Shown one piece after another: positions 51,374 through 61,789 of a stretch of 64,000 nt of DNA. This stretch comes from Zeaxanthinibacter enoshimensis (GTDB lineage: Bacteria > Bacteroidota > Bacteroidia > Flavobacteriales > Flavobacteriaceae). The translations under genes were made by a program, and so were the position numbers. The notes beneath the pieces were generated by a model. The model worked only from the letters and a program-made list of their open reading frames with translations, had not been told where the DNA came from and did not search any database. Within the stretch, counting starts at the first letter, position 1. Each line of letters starts with the position of its first letter. The stretch spans positions 124,001 to 188,000 of the forward strand of contig NZ_SNYI01000003.1 in the NCBI RefSeq assembly GCF_004362865.1. Reading direction: 5' to 3'.

Positions 51374-52618
51374 TTATAATGTATCGCCCGGTAACCGGTC
51401 TTTAGGGGGAGTAGGGGGGAATTTCTGATCATCGTCCTGTTCAGGACCTTTTGGTTCCTTGAACTTCTGTATGATCTCCCTGTAGTGTTCCCCGGCTGCC
51501 TCTCGTCCACCAAGCCCGTAACTAAGGGCTACCGCTACCGCGATGGCACCAAGGGTCAGTCCAAATGCCAGTTCCACGATCTCGTTGGCAATACCCATGG
51601 TCCTTAGCGCAATTGCTATGAAAAGGGCAAGTGAAGCCCATCGGACCAGCCCGGCAATAAAGCGGTTGTTATTTCCTTTTCTTAACGTATCGTAAATGAT
51701 CACGGAGATGTAATTACCGATCGCGAGGATCACCAGTCCGAATAAGATCTGCCCGGTAACTTCCAGGATCTGGTTCAGGGTTTCCGTCAGCCTGTCCAGC
51801 CCAAGGATCTCTACGGCGGTAATCACCCCGAAGAATACCAGGAAGAAATAGATCAGGTTGGCAACCAGCTTGGAGAAGGATTGGCCGGCTCCTATCATGT
51901 TCTGTAATTTAAGGGTCGCGGCGAGCCTGTCCATTCCCATGCTGTTAAAGAGGTCCTCTAAGAAACGCGCCAGGTATTTTCCGCCCCAGACAAATACGAA
52001 TAAGATGGCTGCTGCTATAATGATCTGCCCGATCATTTCGGTAAATCCAGCCAGAATACTATTGGCCGGTCCGGAGATCGCCTCCATTTCCAGGGCATTG
52101 AACGCCTGTATCAGGAAGGGGATAAAAATGATAATGAAAACAACTTTTCTTAAAATAGATACCAGCTTGTCTGTATCCTTGAATCCTGTTTTATCTACCA
52201 GGCGATCAAGGAAGTTCCCGCCTATGGTAACAAGGTTGGAAACGAATTTGGCCAGCAGGTACCCCACGAACCCGATCAGAACGGCTCCCACCAGGTTGGG
52301 AATAAACATCAGGAATTCTCCTAACATGTTCTCAAGTGGTGTCAGCACTTCGTCTACTCCTAAAATTTCAAGGACAATCAGGATCACCATGATCATGATG
52401 ATATAATAGAAGATGTTCCCTATGAATTTATTGGAATCCTCTACATTACTGCCCCGGAGTAATTTTTCATCCCACGAGGTTCGTCTCAGTAATTTGACCA
52501 CCAGCATTTTGATGCCCCTGGCAATAAGCCAGCCTATTAATAATACCACAAGTGCACCCAGGAGGCCGGGTAAGAAATCTACCACCCTGTCTGCAAAATT
52601 TTCAAGTTGATTTTCCAT
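51374..52618 (-). CDS. MscS-like membrane protein with TM-helix repeats
   Basis: A 414-residue membrane protein. It has several repeated segments of the conserved TM-helix type (LPGLLGALVVLLIGWLIARG, MFIPNLVGAVLIGFVGYLLA, IIAAAILFVFVWGGKYLA and VTGQILFGLVILAIGNYI), separated by amphipathic helices. The last is near a LTLGAIAVAVALSYGLGGRE motif as found at the pore helix of mechanosensitive channels. Family members are usually annotated small-conductance mechanosensitive channel or TM-helix protein. The C-terminus is a short charged tail. Promoter not located. Confidence 0.8.
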   Translation of the reverse strand: MENQLENFADRVVDFLPGLLGALVVLLIGWLIARGIKMLVVKLLRRTSWDEKLLRGSNVEDSNKFIGNIFYYIIMIMVILIVLEILGVDEVLTPLENMLGEFLMFIPNLVGAVLIGFVGYLLAKFVSNLVTIGGNFLDRLVDKTGFKDTDKLVSILRKVVFIIIFIPFLIQAFNALEMEAISGPANSILAGFTEMIGQIIIAAAILFVFVWGGKYLARFLEDLFNSMGMDRLAATLKLQNMIGAGQSFSKLVANLIYFFLVFFGVITAVEILGLDRLTETLNQILEVTGQILFGLVILAIGNYISVIIYDTLRKGNNNRFIAGLVRWASLALFIAIALRTMGIANEIVELAFGLTLGAIAVAVALSYGLGGREAAGEHYREIIQKFKEPKGPEQDDDQKFPPTPPKDRLPGDTL

Positions 52619-52812
52619 TGGAATAATTTTAAATTTTAGGATTATCCTTCAATTTATTAATTCCAAAAGGCTTGTTAAAATGACACAGGCATTATGGTTA
52701 ACACTAATTGAGATAGCGTTAAAAATTATCGTAAAGGGTTAATTCGCTGATGATTAGCATTAAAATCCTGTTAACGCCACTATAAGTCATTCCTGGTCTG
52801 TAAGTGGGTAAA

Positions 52813-53634
52813 TCAGACCAGCGAATTCACCGTGCTGCGAAGTTTTACCAGGTTGGTGAGTAACTGTTCCATTCGGTCCAGTGCCAGCATATTGGCTCCG
52901 TCGCTCTTGGCATTGGCTGGGTCAAAATGCGTCTCGATAAATATACCGTCCACCCCCGCTGCGATTCCGGCACGTGCCATAGTATTGATGAGCTCCGGGC
53001 GGCCGCCGGTCACCCCGGATGCCTGGTTGGGTTGCTGCAGGCTGTGGGTTACATCCAGTACTACGGGGGCATATTGCTTCATCGTGGGGATTCCCCTGAA
53101 ATCCACGATCATATCCTGGTAGCCGAACATGGTACCACGATCCGTGATCCAGACCTGCTTATTACCTGATTCCTGTATCTTGTTCACTGCGTGTTTCATG
53201 CTCTCCGGGCTCATAAACTGGCCCTTCTTCAGGTTCACGACTTTCCCCGTCTCTGCTGCTGCTACCAGCAGGTCGGTCTGCCGCACCAGGAAGGCCGGGA
53301 TCTGAAGTACATCCACGTATTCTGCGGCCATAGCCGCATCTGCAGGTTCATGGATATCGGTGATCGTAGGAACTTTAAAAGTTTCTGAAACCTTTCTCAG
53401 GATCTTAAGGGCTTTTTCATCCCCGATCCCCGTAAAGGAATCCACCCGGCTGCGGTTCGCTTTTTTAAAGCTGCCCTTAAAGACATAAGGGATCTTTAAC
53501 CGGTCTGTCAGGCCCACGACCTTTTCCGCGATCCGCAGGGCCATTTCTTCACCCTCTATGGCGCAGGGGCCGGAGAGTAAAAAGAAGTTATTACTATCGG
53601 TATGTTTTATCTGGGGTATTAGGGAGAGTTCCAT
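52813..53634 (-). CDS. kdsA: 3-deoxy-8-phosphooctulonate synthase
   Basis: A 273-residue enzyme of the DAHP/KDO8P synthase barrel, making KDO-8-phosphate from arabinose-5-phosphate and PEP for lipopolysaccharide. Markers: FFLLSGPCAIEGEEMALRIA, VFKGSFKKANRSRVDSFTG, DIHEPADAAMAAEYVDVLQIPAFL and KGQFMSPESM in pieces, then a GGRPELINTMARAGIAAG motif near the C-terminus. ATG at 53634 is chosen: on the minus strand a TACCTTTG -7 box precedes it, which overlaps the upstream TTG alternative. No other LPS gene is adjacent. Confidence 0.93.
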   Translation of the reverse strand: MELSLIPQIKHTDSNNFFLLSGPCAIEGEEMALRIAEKVVGLTDRLKIPYVFKGSFKKANRSRVDSFTGIGDEKALKILRKVSETFKVPTITDIHEPADAAMAAEYVDVLQIPAFLVRQTDLLVAAAETGKVVNLKKGQFMSPESMKHAVNKIQESGNKQVWITDRGTMFGYQDMIVDFRGIPTMKQYAPVVLDVTHSLQQPNQASGVTGGRPELINTMARAGIAAGVDGIFIETHFDPANAKSDGANMLALDRMEQLLTNLVKLRSTVNSLV

Positions 53635-53720
53635 GAAATTTAATTTGGGCAAAGGTAGGAAATTGGAGGCATAATTTATTGGAAGGAATTTCGGTTAGAA
53701 TTAGGAAGTAGGCCGATATC

Positions 53721-53728
53721 TACCTTTG
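53721..53728 (+). promoter_or_regulatory. Bacteroidota-type -7 box before the DinB gene
   Basis: TACCTTTG fits TAnnTTTG. It lies 31 nt before ATG 53759 and overlaps the alternative upstream start at 53726. Confidence 0.5.
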
Positions 53729-53758
53729 AAAATAGTATCTTTAAATAAATGCTTAGTC

Positions 53759-54247
53759 ATGAAATTCAAAGAAATTTTAATACCGGAACTCGAAGAAGAG
53801 GTCGCGCTGACCGAGAAATTCCTAAAACGCATCCCTGGAGATAAACTGGATTGGAAGCCGCACACCAAATCCATGACCTTGCGGCAGTTGGGCAGCCACC
53901 TGGCAGAGATCCCCAGCTGGGTCTCCGGTACCATGGAAACAGATGAGATCTCCATGGATGATTATAAAGAACCTCTGGACGAATCCGTCGAGGTAATGGT
54001 GCAGAAACTGCGGAAAAATGAAAAGGAGGCAAAAGCTTCCCTGCAGAAAGAAGATTCAGAATACACCGAAAAGGAATGGCGAATGCTGATGGGCGGGAAA
54101 CCGATCTGGGTAGACAAGAAATACAAAGTACTTCGATCGGTGATGAACCAGCTGCCCCACCACAGGGCACAATTAGGGGTTTACCTCCGCCTGCTGGATC
54201 AATCCGTACCTGCTACCTATGGCCCCTCTGCAGACGAGCATTCGTAG
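53759..54247 (+). CDS. DinB-family protein
   Basis: A 162-residue four-helix protein from ATG 53759 (MKFKEILIPELEEEVALTEK). The metal-type histidines of the DinB fold are visible: SHLAEIP in the second helix and PHHRAQLGVYLRLL in the last one. Members are often metal-dependent transferases of unknown substrate. The upstream start at 53726 would overlap the promoter box. It precedes typA by 96 nt, on the same strand, with its own promoter likely. Confidence 0.82.
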   Translation: MKFKEILIPELEEEVALTEKFLKRIPGDKLDWKPHTKSMTLRQLGSHLAEIPSWVSGTMETDEISMDDYKEPLDESVEVMVQKLRKNEKEAKASLQKEDSEYTEKEWRMLMGGKPIWVDKKYKVLRSVMNQLPHHRAQLGVYLRLLDQSVPATYGPSADEHS

Positions 54248-54317
54248 GTATTGAAAGTCAAATAGTTAAGGCTTTTACAAATTTATGGGTTAATGCTTGT
54301 ACTCAATTGTTTTTGAC

Positions 54318-54325
54318 TATCTTTG
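54318..54325 (+). promoter_or_regulatory. Bacteroidota-type -7 box before typA
   Basis: TATCTTTG, 18 nt before the typA ATG at 54344. TTGTTTTTG upstream may contain the -33 element. Confidence 0.55.
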
Positions 54326-54343
54326 CGCGCTTAAATTAAGGCC

Positions 54344-56143
54344 ATGTCCAAAACAAAAAACATTGCAATTATTGCCCACGTTGACCACGGGAAAACTACC
54401 CTGGTTGATAAGATCTTACATTACTGCCAGCTTTTCCGCGACAACGAGAAAACCGGGGACCTGATCCTCGATAACAACGACCTGGAAAGGGAGCGCGGTA
54501 TTACTATCGTTTCCAAGAACGTTTCTGTAACCTATAAAGACACTAAGATCAACATTATTGATACCCCCGGTCACGCCGACTTTGGCGGGGAGGTAGAACG
54601 TGTACTGAACATGGCCGATGGTGTTCTTTTGCTGGTAGATGCCTTTGAGGGCCCTATGCCGCAGACCCGCTTCGTATTGCAGAAAGCGATTGACCTTGGT
54701 CTTAAGCCATGCGTGGTGGTAAACAAAGTGGATAAAGAGAACTGTACCCCTGAAGAGGTGCATGAAAAGGTATTTGACCTGATGTTTGAACTGGGTGCCG
54801 AAGAATGGCAGTTGGATTTCCCTGTAGTCTATGGTTCAGCCAAGAATAACTGGATGAGTGATGACTGGAAGAACCAAACTGACTCGATCGAGCCGCTGCT
54901 GGAAATGGTAGTGGAGCACATCCCTGAGTTCAAAACCACGGAGGGGAATACACAACTCCTGATCACTTCCCTGGATTATTCTTCCTTTACCGGCCGTATT
55001 GCTATTGGTCGTTTGCAGCGTGGTGTCCTGAAAGAAGGACAGCAGGTTTCTTTGGTAAAGAGAGATGGGAAGATCGTGAAATCACGAATTAAAGAACTAT
55101 TTACTTTTGAAGGTCTTGGCCGTATAAAAGTACAGGAAGTACAAGCCGGGGACATTTGTGCCATTACCGGTCTTGAGGGGTTTGATATCGGGGATACCGT
55201 GGCCGACCTGGAGAACCCGGAAGCTCTTAAAACAATTGCTATTGACGAGCCTACTATGAGTATGCTCTTTACGATAAACGACAGCCCTTTCTTTGGGAAG
55301 GATGGTAAATTTGTGACCTCTCGTCACATCAAGGAACGCCTGGAAAGGGAGCTGGAGAAGAACCTGGCCCTTAGGGTACAAGAGACAGACAGTGCTGATA
55401 AGTTCATGGTATTCGGACGTGGGGTATTACACCTTTCTGTACTGATCGAGACGATGAGGAGAGAAGGTTATGAACTGCAGATCGGGCAACCCCAGGTGAT
55501 CATCAAGAAGATCGATGGCGTGGCTTGTGAGCCGATAGAACACCTGACGATAGACCTGCCGGAAGAAGTATCCGGGAAGGCTGTGGAAATGGTATCTGTC
55601 CGTAAAGGAGAAATGACGAAAATGGAAGCTCGTGGAGACCGTATGGTCATCGAGTTCCAGATCCCTTCCCGCGGTATTATCGGGTTGAGGAACCAGTTGC
55701 TGACAGCCACTGCCGGTGAAGCCATCATGGCTCACAGGTTCCTGGAGTACCAGCCGATGAAAGGTGATATTCCCCAGCGTCAGAATGGCTCCCTGATCTC
55801 TATGGAGAACGGGAAAGCGATTCCTTATTCTATCGATAAGCTACAGGAGCGTGGACGCTTCTTCGTAGATCCGGGTGAAGAAATTTATGAAGGCCAGGTG
55901 ATCGGGGAAAACTCGCGCGGTGATGACATGACCGTTAACGTGACCAAGACCAAGAAACTGTCTAACGTACGTTCTTCGGGAGCTGATGATAAAGCAAAGA
56001 TTGTTCCTGCGGTTAAATTCTCTTTGGAGGAAGCCCTGGAATACATCCAGAAAGACGAATATGTAGAGGTTACACCAAAACATTTACGTCTTCGTAAAAT
56101 TCACCTGAAAGAAGTAGACAGGAAACGGAGTAAAGCCGTTTAA
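54344..56143 (+). CDS. typA: Ribosome-associated GTPase TypA/BipA
   Basis: A 599-residue translational GTPase. G1 AHVDHGKT at 11-18, G2 RERGITI near 50, G3 DTPGH at 73-77, G4 NKVD near 127. EF-G-like domains II to V follow, and the last about 120 residues (after [15 protein letters not shown]) form the TypA-specific C-terminal domain. It binds the ribosome and supports growth at low temperature or stress in other bacteria. Length matches the family (about 600). The convergent glucokinase-like gene begins 8 nt after its stop. Confidence 0.95.
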   Translation: MSKTKNIAIIAHVDHGKTTLVDKILHYCQLFRDNEKTGDLILDNNDLERERGITIVSKNVSVTYKDTKINIIDTPGHADFGGEVERVLNMADGVLLLVDAFEGPMPQTRFVLQKAIDLGLKPCVVVNKVDKENCTPEEVHEKVFDLMFELGAEEWQLDFPVVYGSAKNNWMSDDWKNQTDSIEPLLEMVVEHIPEFKTTEGNTQLLITSLDYSSFTGRIAIGRLQRGVLKEGQQVSLVKRDGKIVKSRIKELFTFEGLGRIKVQEVQAGDICAITGLEGFDIGDTVADLENPEALKTIAIDEPTMSMLFTINDSPFFGKDGKFVTSRHIKERLERELEKNLALRVQETDSADKFMVFGRGVLHLSVLIETMRREGYELQIGQPQVIIKKIDGVACEPIEHLTIDLPEEVSGKAVEMVSVRKGEMTKMEARGDRMVIEFQIPSRGIIGLRNQLLTATAGEAIMAHRFLEYQPMKGDIPQRQNGSLISMENGKAIPYSIDKLQERGRFFVDPGEEIYEGQVIGENSRGDDMTVNVTKTKKLSNVRSSGADDKAKIVPAVKFSLEEALEYIQKDEYVEVTPKHLRLRKIHLKEVDRKRSKAV

Positions 56144-56150
56144 TCAGGAA

Positions 56151-56915
56151 TTAGATAGGGGTCCGGATACATTCTTTTTTAAACCGGAGTCCCGCTGTGG
56201 CAGCGCCGATGATACCAGCATGGTTTTGTAACCTGGCCGGTACCACCGGCGTTTCTATTTTGATCTGTTTCCTGTATTCCTCAAAGTCCTTGGAAGCGCC
56301 ACCACCCAGGAAAATAAGGTCCGGGGCCGCGATCAGTTCTACCAGCTCCAGGAAACGGTTAAAGCGTTTTCCCCACTTTTTATAGCTGAGGTTCTCCCTG
56401 TCCTTTGCGGATCCTGCTGCCCAGGTCTCTATCTTATCGTATTTTTTGTAAGGGATCTGCCCCAGTTCAAAGTTGGGGATCAGTTTACCGTTGAAGAATG
56501 CCCCGCTCCCCAGGCCGGTACCAATGGTGATGATGACCACGAAACCATTTTCGCCCTGCCCGCTGCCATAGTTCATAACCGCATAACCGGCTGCATCGGC
56601 ATCGTTGATCACCGTGAATTCATTCCCGGTTACCCGTTCAAAGAGGGCTTCCACGTTTACCCCGTCCCAGGAAGGGTGCAGGTTGCCATGAGACTTACAG
56701 ACCCCGTTCTTGATCACGGTAGGAAATCCACAGCCAACAGGTCCCTTGTAGTCAAAATGCTTAACGATCTGGCCTACAACTGCAGCCATTGCTTCGGGTT
56801 TTCTTGATTTCGGGGTTGGGATACGGTGACGCTCTGTGAGCATTTCCCCTGTTTTCATATCGATCAGGGCTCCTTTGATTCCCGAACCTCCAATATCAAT
56901 CCCTAGGACTTCCAT
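56151..56915 (-). CDS. ROK-family sugar kinase, polyphosphate-glucokinase-like
   Basis: A 254-residue kinase. [18 protein letters not shown] at 6-23 is the phosphate-binding loop, [17 protein letters not shown] gives the catalytic Asp, IIGTGLG-like [11 protein letters not shown] the second glycine-rich loop, and [12 protein letters not shown] the adenosine motif. The short length and the [14 protein letters not shown] style place it near polyphosphate/ATP glucokinase (PpgK). The usual ROK zinc Cys cluster is absent. ATP or polyphosphate use cannot be told by eye, so no symbol is given. Confidence 0.85.
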   Translation of the reverse strand: MEVLGIDIGGSGIKGALIDMKTGEMLTERHRIPTPKSRKPEAMAAVVGQIVKHFDYKGPVGCGFPTVIKNGVCKSHGNLHPSWDGVNVEALFERVTGNEFTVINDADAAGYAVMNYGSGQGENGFVVIITIGTGLGSGAFFNGKLIPNFELGQIPYKKYDKIETWAAGSAKDRENLSYKKWGKRFNRFLELVELIAAPDLIFLGGGASKDFEEYRKQIKIETPVVPARLQNHAGIIGAATAGLRFKKECIRTPI

Positions 56916-56982
56916 ACGTGTATTAATTTTTAAGCAATAAACGTAAAAATAATCAAATTCCCGGACGTTCCTGCCCGGGATA

Positions 56983-57798
56983 TTAGGTCAAAAGACCTCG
57001 GGAGACCAGGTAATCGGCAATAATTCCGCTTGATGGCACTAGTTTTCCCAGTTCCTCCCTGCCCAGCCAGGCTACCGATCGTACGGAGGGGTGGGGACGA
57101 ATGGTTCCTTTGAATTCTGCAGAATAACAGGTCTGCCGGAGTATGCCCCCGGATCTTGTTGCTGAACCCTGGTCTTCAAAAGTGTGCAGGTAAGTCAATG
57201 TGCTCATCACCGGCTGCAGCCCCAGCTCAATTTCGAGGAGGTTTTGCAGGTTGGCAGCATCCGAACGGCCGGGTATCCGTCTTCCCCCGGGAAGTTCCAT
57301 TGCTTCATGTTCCTTAAACTGCAGCGCCAGCAGTTTTCCCTCCCGGATATTAACCCATACCAGCCTGTCGACAGTACCGGGACTGGGTTCTATATAATAA
57401 TCGATAGAATTGAGGCTGTGGTTGGGATCGATCAGATCCAGCAACCGGTCAATTGCCCTGCCCAATGCGGTTAGTTGTTTTACTTCTTTATTCCTGCCCA
57501 ATGCGCTGGAAATAGTCTCGTCCCTGTTCCCGAAAGGATATCCGCCCCTTTTAATCCACAGCGTATTCAGTAAATGCTGCATCAGGACATTGCCCAGCTG
57601 GTCAATAGAAATGGCGATTTGCAAAAGGTATTCTCCCAGGCCCTTGATCCCTTCTTTGAAAAGACTCCGAAAGACACCATAAACAAACCCAAAGGGTCCT
57701 GTGATGATCATCAGGAGCACGGATATGCTGAAAAGAAGCAGCCCGATCAGGGGGTGTACTTTGCGATCAGGGCGAAAGGTCAGTTTTTTAAGGATCAT
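56983..57798 (-). CDS. Membrane protein with C-terminal NUDIX-like domain
   Basis: A 271-residue protein from ATG 57798 ([14 protein letters not shown]). Residues 15-45 form one or two membrane segments ([21 protein letters not shown]). From about 115 on, the sequence has a NUDIX fold: [18 protein letters not shown], the box-like [27 protein letters not shown] and [14 protein letters not shown]. The box is not canonical (GX5EX7REUXEEXGU is poorly kept), so catalysis is uncertain. The ftsE gene is directly upstream on this strand (53 nt). Confidence 0.7.
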   Translation of the reverse strand: MILKKLTFRPDRKVHPLIGLLLFSISVLLMIITGPFGFVYGVFRSLFKEGIKGLGEYLLQIAISIDQLGNVLMQHLLNTLWIKRGGYPFGNRDETISSALGRNKEVKQLTALGRAIDRLLDLIDPNHSLNSIDYYIEPSPGTVDRLVWVNIREGKLLALQFKEHEAMELPGGRRIPGRSDAANLQNLLEIELGLQPVMSTLTYLHTFEDQGSATRSGGILRQTCYSAEFKGTIRPHPSVRSVAWLGREELGKLVPSSGIIADYLVSRGLLT

Positions 57799-57851
57799 GG
57801 CGCGGCTGGAATTCACCCATAAATGTAAGAAAATACCCCGATAACAATTGC

Positions 57852-58535
57852 TTAAACTGCTTTCTGGACCACCTCGAACACCTTGTTGCCGTCGCACTTC
57901 AGGGTTTTGGAGGGATATTTCAGTAATAAGGCGTAATCATGGGTTGCCATCAGTATGGTGCGGCCGGACTTATTAATATCCTGCAAGACTTTCATCACCT
58001 CCACGCTGGTCTGTGGATCCAGGTTTCCTGTGGGCTCATCGGCCAGGATGAGTTCCGGGTCATTCAATAAGGCCCTGGCTATAGCCACTCGCTGCTGTTC
58101 GCCGCCGGAAAGTTCATGGGGAAATTTAAACCCCTTGGTTTTCATCCCGACCTTCTCCAGCACTTCCAGGATCTTGTTATCTATTTGGGCCTGGTCTTTC
58201 CAGCCCGTGGCCCGGAGAACAAACTCCATATTCTTGTTGACGTTCCTGTCGGGTAGCAATTTAAAATCCTGGAAAACGATCCCGAGTTTGCGTCTCAGGT
58301 AGGGAATATCTTTTTCTCGCAGGGATTTAAGGTCAAATCCCACGATCTCACCTTTCCCTTCCTTAAGTGGAAGGTCGGCGTAGAGGGTTTTCATAAAGCT
58401 GCTTTTCCCACTCCCGGTCTTCCCGATAAGGTAGACGAATTCTCCTCTCCGGACCTCCAGGGTGATATCGTTCAGCACCATGTTTTCCTGCTGAAATACG
58501 GCTACATCCTCCAAACTCAGTATACTCTCGTTCAT
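57852..58535 (-). CDS. ftsE: Cell-division ABC ATPase FtsE
   Basis: A 227-residue ATPase from ATG 58535 (MNESILSLEDVAVFQQ). Walker A GKTGSGKS at 38-45, Q-loop VFQDFKLL, signature LSGGEQQR near 140, Walker B LILADEPTGNLD and the switch His in MATHD. The LLPDRNVNKNM stretch is typical of FtsE. It works with FtsX at the division site in other bacteria; no FtsX gene is adjacent, and the LolE-like permease at 10358 is a different family. In-frame upstream ATG at 58571 is rejected. Confidence 0.9.
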   Translation of the reverse strand: MNESILSLEDVAVFQQENMVLNDITLEVRRGEFVYLIGKTGSGKSSFMKTLYADLPLKEGKGEIVGFDLKSLREKDIPYLRRKLGIVFQDFKLLPDRNVNKNMEFVLRATGWKDQAQIDNKILEVLEKVGMKTKGFKFPHELSGGEQQRVAIARALLNDPELILADEPTGNLDPQTSVEVMKVLQDINKSGRTILMATHDYALLLKYPSKTLKCDGNKVFEVVQKAV

Positions 58536-58760
58536 AGTAGTATTTGTTGATATAAATGTAATAAGTTCCACAGTATAATCAGGGAGACCTCTCGCAAAAT
58601 TCTTTTCTTTGAAAGGCTTTCCCGCCTTAAGTGCTTAATTGCCAGCACCTGTTTGTTCCCCGGTGACTACTTAATTTATTGTTAGGGGGTCAACATACTG
58701 TGATGGCATTTTTCACGTTATGATGGAAAATACGGGAATTCGTACTAATCAGAGAACACT

Positions 58761-61700
58761 ATGCGAACCACAAAATCGGTCCTCTTCCTGGGAATTCTTG
58801 CCATATCTGCAAGCGGGATAGCCCAGGAATCAAAAATATATACTCACGATAATCGCCAGTACCAGGAGGCCCTGGCATTGTATAATAACGGGCAATACCA
58901 GGCTGCCCAGACCATCTTCGAGAAAGTACAGCAGCAGACCAAGGATGGCGAGACAGAAGCCAATAGTGCCTATTACGCTGCCAATGCCGCCGTACGTCTC
59001 AACCAGACCGGGGCAGACCGGATGATGGAGGATTTCGTGACCAATTACCCGACATCGACCAAGCAGAATGCCGCTTACCGCGATGTTGCCGATTACTACT
59101 TCAGGAATGGCAAGTATCCTAATGCACTGCGCTGGTATTCCAAGGTAGACCAGGGCAGCATGTCGCCCAGGGAAGAAGAAGAGTTCAACTTTAACATGGG
59201 GTATTCGCTTTTCGCGACCGGTAAACCCGGGGAAGGCGAAAAATACCTGAATAAGGTGGTCAATTCTGATAAATACGGCTCACAGGCCAAGTATTACCTG
59301 GGGTATATCGCCTACCAACAGGATGATTATGAAAAGGCAAATGCCAGGTTCAACCAGATTGAGGACCAGGAAGTACTGGATGAGAAACTTTCCTATTACC
59401 AGGCCGATATGAATTTCAAGCAGGGTAAGTTTGAAGAAGCAATTGCCCTTGCCAAAAAACAGATCCCGAGATCTGAACCCCAGGAAGTATCTGAATTAAA
59501 TAAGATCATTGGGGAGAGTTATTTTAACCTGGGTCAGTACCAGAATGCCATCCCATACCTGGAAGCTTATAAAGGGAAACGCGGCAAGTGGAGTAATACA
59601 GATTATTACCTGTTGGGATACAGCTATTACAAGCAGGGAGATTTTGCCAATGCCATACAACAGTTCAATAAGATCATCGGGGGTACCAACAGCGTTTCGC
59701 AAAACGCTTACTACCACCTGGCTGACAGTTACCTGAAACTGGGTAAGAAACAAGAGGCCCTGAATGCTTTCAGGAATGCTTCCCAGATGGAATTCAGTGC
59801 AGAAATTGCAAAAGATGCTTACCTGAATTACGCCAGGCTGAGTTACGAACTGGGTAACGCTTACGAACCCGTGCCCCAGGTGCTGACAACTTTTCTGCAG
59901 AAATACCCTGGCGATCCAAATACGCGCGAGATCCAGGCGTTACTTGTAGATTCTTATATCACTTCAAGAAACTTTAAAGGAGCTCTGGACCTGCTCGAAA
60001 AGAACAGGGACTACGCCAGCAAGGAAACTTACCAGAAGGTGGCTTTCTACCGTGGGTTGGAACTATTCCAGGATTCACAGTACGGGGAGGCGCTGGAGCA
60101 TTTCTCCAAATCCTTGCAGTACCCTGAAAACGCCTTGTTCCAGGCACGTGCCCGGTATTGGAAAGCAGAATCCGCGTACCTGCTCAACCGCTACGAGGAG
60201 GCACTTGCCGATTACAATACATTCAGACAGTTGCCGAGAGCGGCCTCTACAACAGAATACAAAGACCTGGATTACCACCAGGGGTACGCACTTTTCAAGA
60301 TGAAACAGTATGACCGTGCGAGTACCTATTTTGAGCGTTACGCGAACAACAGGGGCTCCGGGCCCATGGTCAATGATGCCAATGTCCGCCTGGGAGACAG
60401 CTATTTTGTCAGCAGTAAATACTGGCCGGCTATGGAAGCGTATAACAAGGTGTTAGCCACCGACAGTAAGGAAAAGGATTATGCCGCTTTCCAGAAAGCT
60501 CTGAGCTACGGCTTTGTGGACAGGAATGACCAGAAGATGGAGGAACTGAACGCCTTTATTTCCCGGTACCCGGATTCGCCCCTCAAAGACGATGCCCTGT
60601 TCGAACTGGGGAATTCCTATGTGCGGGCTGGTTCTGATCAACAGGCATTACAAGCCTATGACAGGCTGGTAAGGGAATACAGGATGAGCAGCCTTGTACC
60701 GCAGGCCTTACTCAGGCAGGGACTGATCCATTACAATGCTAACCGGAACGACCAGGCCCTTGAGAAATTTAAGTCGGTCGTCCGCGATTACGCTAACTCA
60801 CAGGAAGCCATACAGGCAGTAGCCACCGCAAAATTGATCTATGTGGATACCGGCCGTGTCAATGAATATGCACAGTGGGTGGAAGGACTCGATTTTGTAG
60901 AGGTGACCGATGCAGAGCTGGATAACGCTACCTACGAGTCGGCCAGCAAACAGCAACTGGAAGGCAGGAATGATGCCGCCATCAGGGGATACGAGGAGTA
61001 CCTCCGTTCTTTCCCTAACGGGCTGCACAGCCAGGAGGCTCATTTTAACCTTGCACAGTTGTACTTCGGTGCCGGGAATACCGAGAAAGCACTACCCCAT
61101 TATAAACAAGTTGCAGACGGGGGCAGGGGAGAATACAACGAACAGGCCCTTACCAGGGTGGCCTCGATCTACGTGGCGAAAAACGATTATACCAGCGCAC
61201 TTCCTTACCTGGAGAGATTGGAAAAAACTGCCGAGATCGGCCAGAATCGAACCTTTGCCCGGTCAAACCTTATGAAAGGGTATTATGAGCAAGGGGATTA
61301 TCAAAAAACAATCGCCTATGCCGAGCAGGTATTAGCTACGCCCGGGATCGATAACCGCATCCGGAGTGACGCCCAGGTGATGATCGCCAGGTCGGCCATA
61401 GCCACCGGGAACGAAAACCGGGCAGAATCGGCCTATGCCGAGGTCCTTAAGATCGCCAGTGGTGAACTTGCAGCCGAGGCCACCTTTTACGATGCGTATT
61501 TTAAGAATAAGAACGGCAAGCACGAAGCCTCCAATACGGCTGTACAGAAACTGGTGAAAGACTTCGCGGCTTACAAACGCTGGAGTGGCAAAGGATTGGT
61601 GCTGATGGCCCGTAACTACTATGCCCTCGGGGATGCTTACCAGGCAACCTACATCCTGGAGAGTGTGATCGCCAATTTCAGCCAGTTCCCGGAGATCGTC

Positions 61701-61781
61701 AGGGAAGCGAAAACCGAGTTGGCAGCTATCAAACAAAAAGAGTCTGAAAGTAATTCCTCCATAGATAACGGGGGTAACTAA
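58761..61781 (+). CDS. Large TPR-repeat protein, secreted
   Basis: A 1006-residue protein with a signal peptide (LFLGILAISASGIAQ). The remainder consists of some 20 or more tetratricopeptide-like helix pairs, e.g. YQEALALYNNGQYQAAQTIF, KYPNALRWYSKVDQ, YALFKMKQYDRASTYFERYA and QALEKFKSVVRDY. It ends with a Ser/Asn-rich tail. Located just upstream of the beta-barrel gene (8 nt to its ATG), it probably works with it in the periplasm, as in Bacteroidota pairs of TPR and TonB-receptor-like proteins. Partners unknown. Confidence 0.87.
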   Translation: MRTTKSVLFLGILAISASGIAQESKIYTHDNRQYQEALALYNNGQYQAAQTIFEKVQQQTKDGETEANSAYYAANAAVRLNQTGADRMMEDFVTNYPTSTKQNAAYRDVADYYFRNGKYPNALRWYSKVDQGSMSPREEEEFNFNMGYSLFATGKPGEGEKYLNKVVNSDKYGSQAKYYLGYIAYQQDDYEKANARFNQIEDQEVLDEKLSYYQADMNFKQGKFEEAIALAKKQIPRSEPQEVSELNKIIGESYFNLGQYQNAIPYLEAYKGKRGKWSNTDYYLLGYSYYKQGDFANAIQQFNKIIGGTNSVSQNAYYHLADSYLKLGKKQEALNAFRNASQMEFSAEIAKDAYLNYARLSYELGNAYEPVPQVLTTFLQKYPGDPNTREIQALLVDSYITSRNFKGALDLLEKNRDYASKETYQKVAFYRGLELFQDSQYGEALEHFSKSLQYPENALFQARARYWKAESAYLLNRYEEALADYNTFRQLPRAASTTEYKDLDYHQGYALFKMKQYDRASTYFERYANNRGSGPMVNDANVRLGDSYFVSSKYWPAMEAYNKVLATDSKEKDYAAFQKALSYGFVDRNDQKMEELNAFISRYPDSPLKDDALFELGNSYVRAGSDQQALQAYDRLVREYRMSSLVPQALLRQGLIHYNANRNDQALEKFKSVVRDYANSQEAIQAVATAKLIYVDTGRVNEYAQWVEGLDFVEVTDAELDNATYESASKQQLEGRNDAAIRGYEEYLRSFPNGLHSQEAHFNLAQLYFGAGNTEKALPHYKQVADGGRGEYNEQALTRVASIYVAKNDYTSALPYLERLEKTAEIGQNRTFARSNLMKGYYEQGDYQKTIAYAEQVLATPGIDNRIRSDAQVMIARSAIATGNENRAESAYAEVLKIASGELAAEATFYDAYFKNKNGKHEASNTAVQKLVKDFAAYKRWSGKGLVLMARNYYALGDAYQATYILESVIANFSQFPEIVREAKTELAAIKQKESESNSSIDNGGN

Positions 61782-61789
61782 AAGTGGAA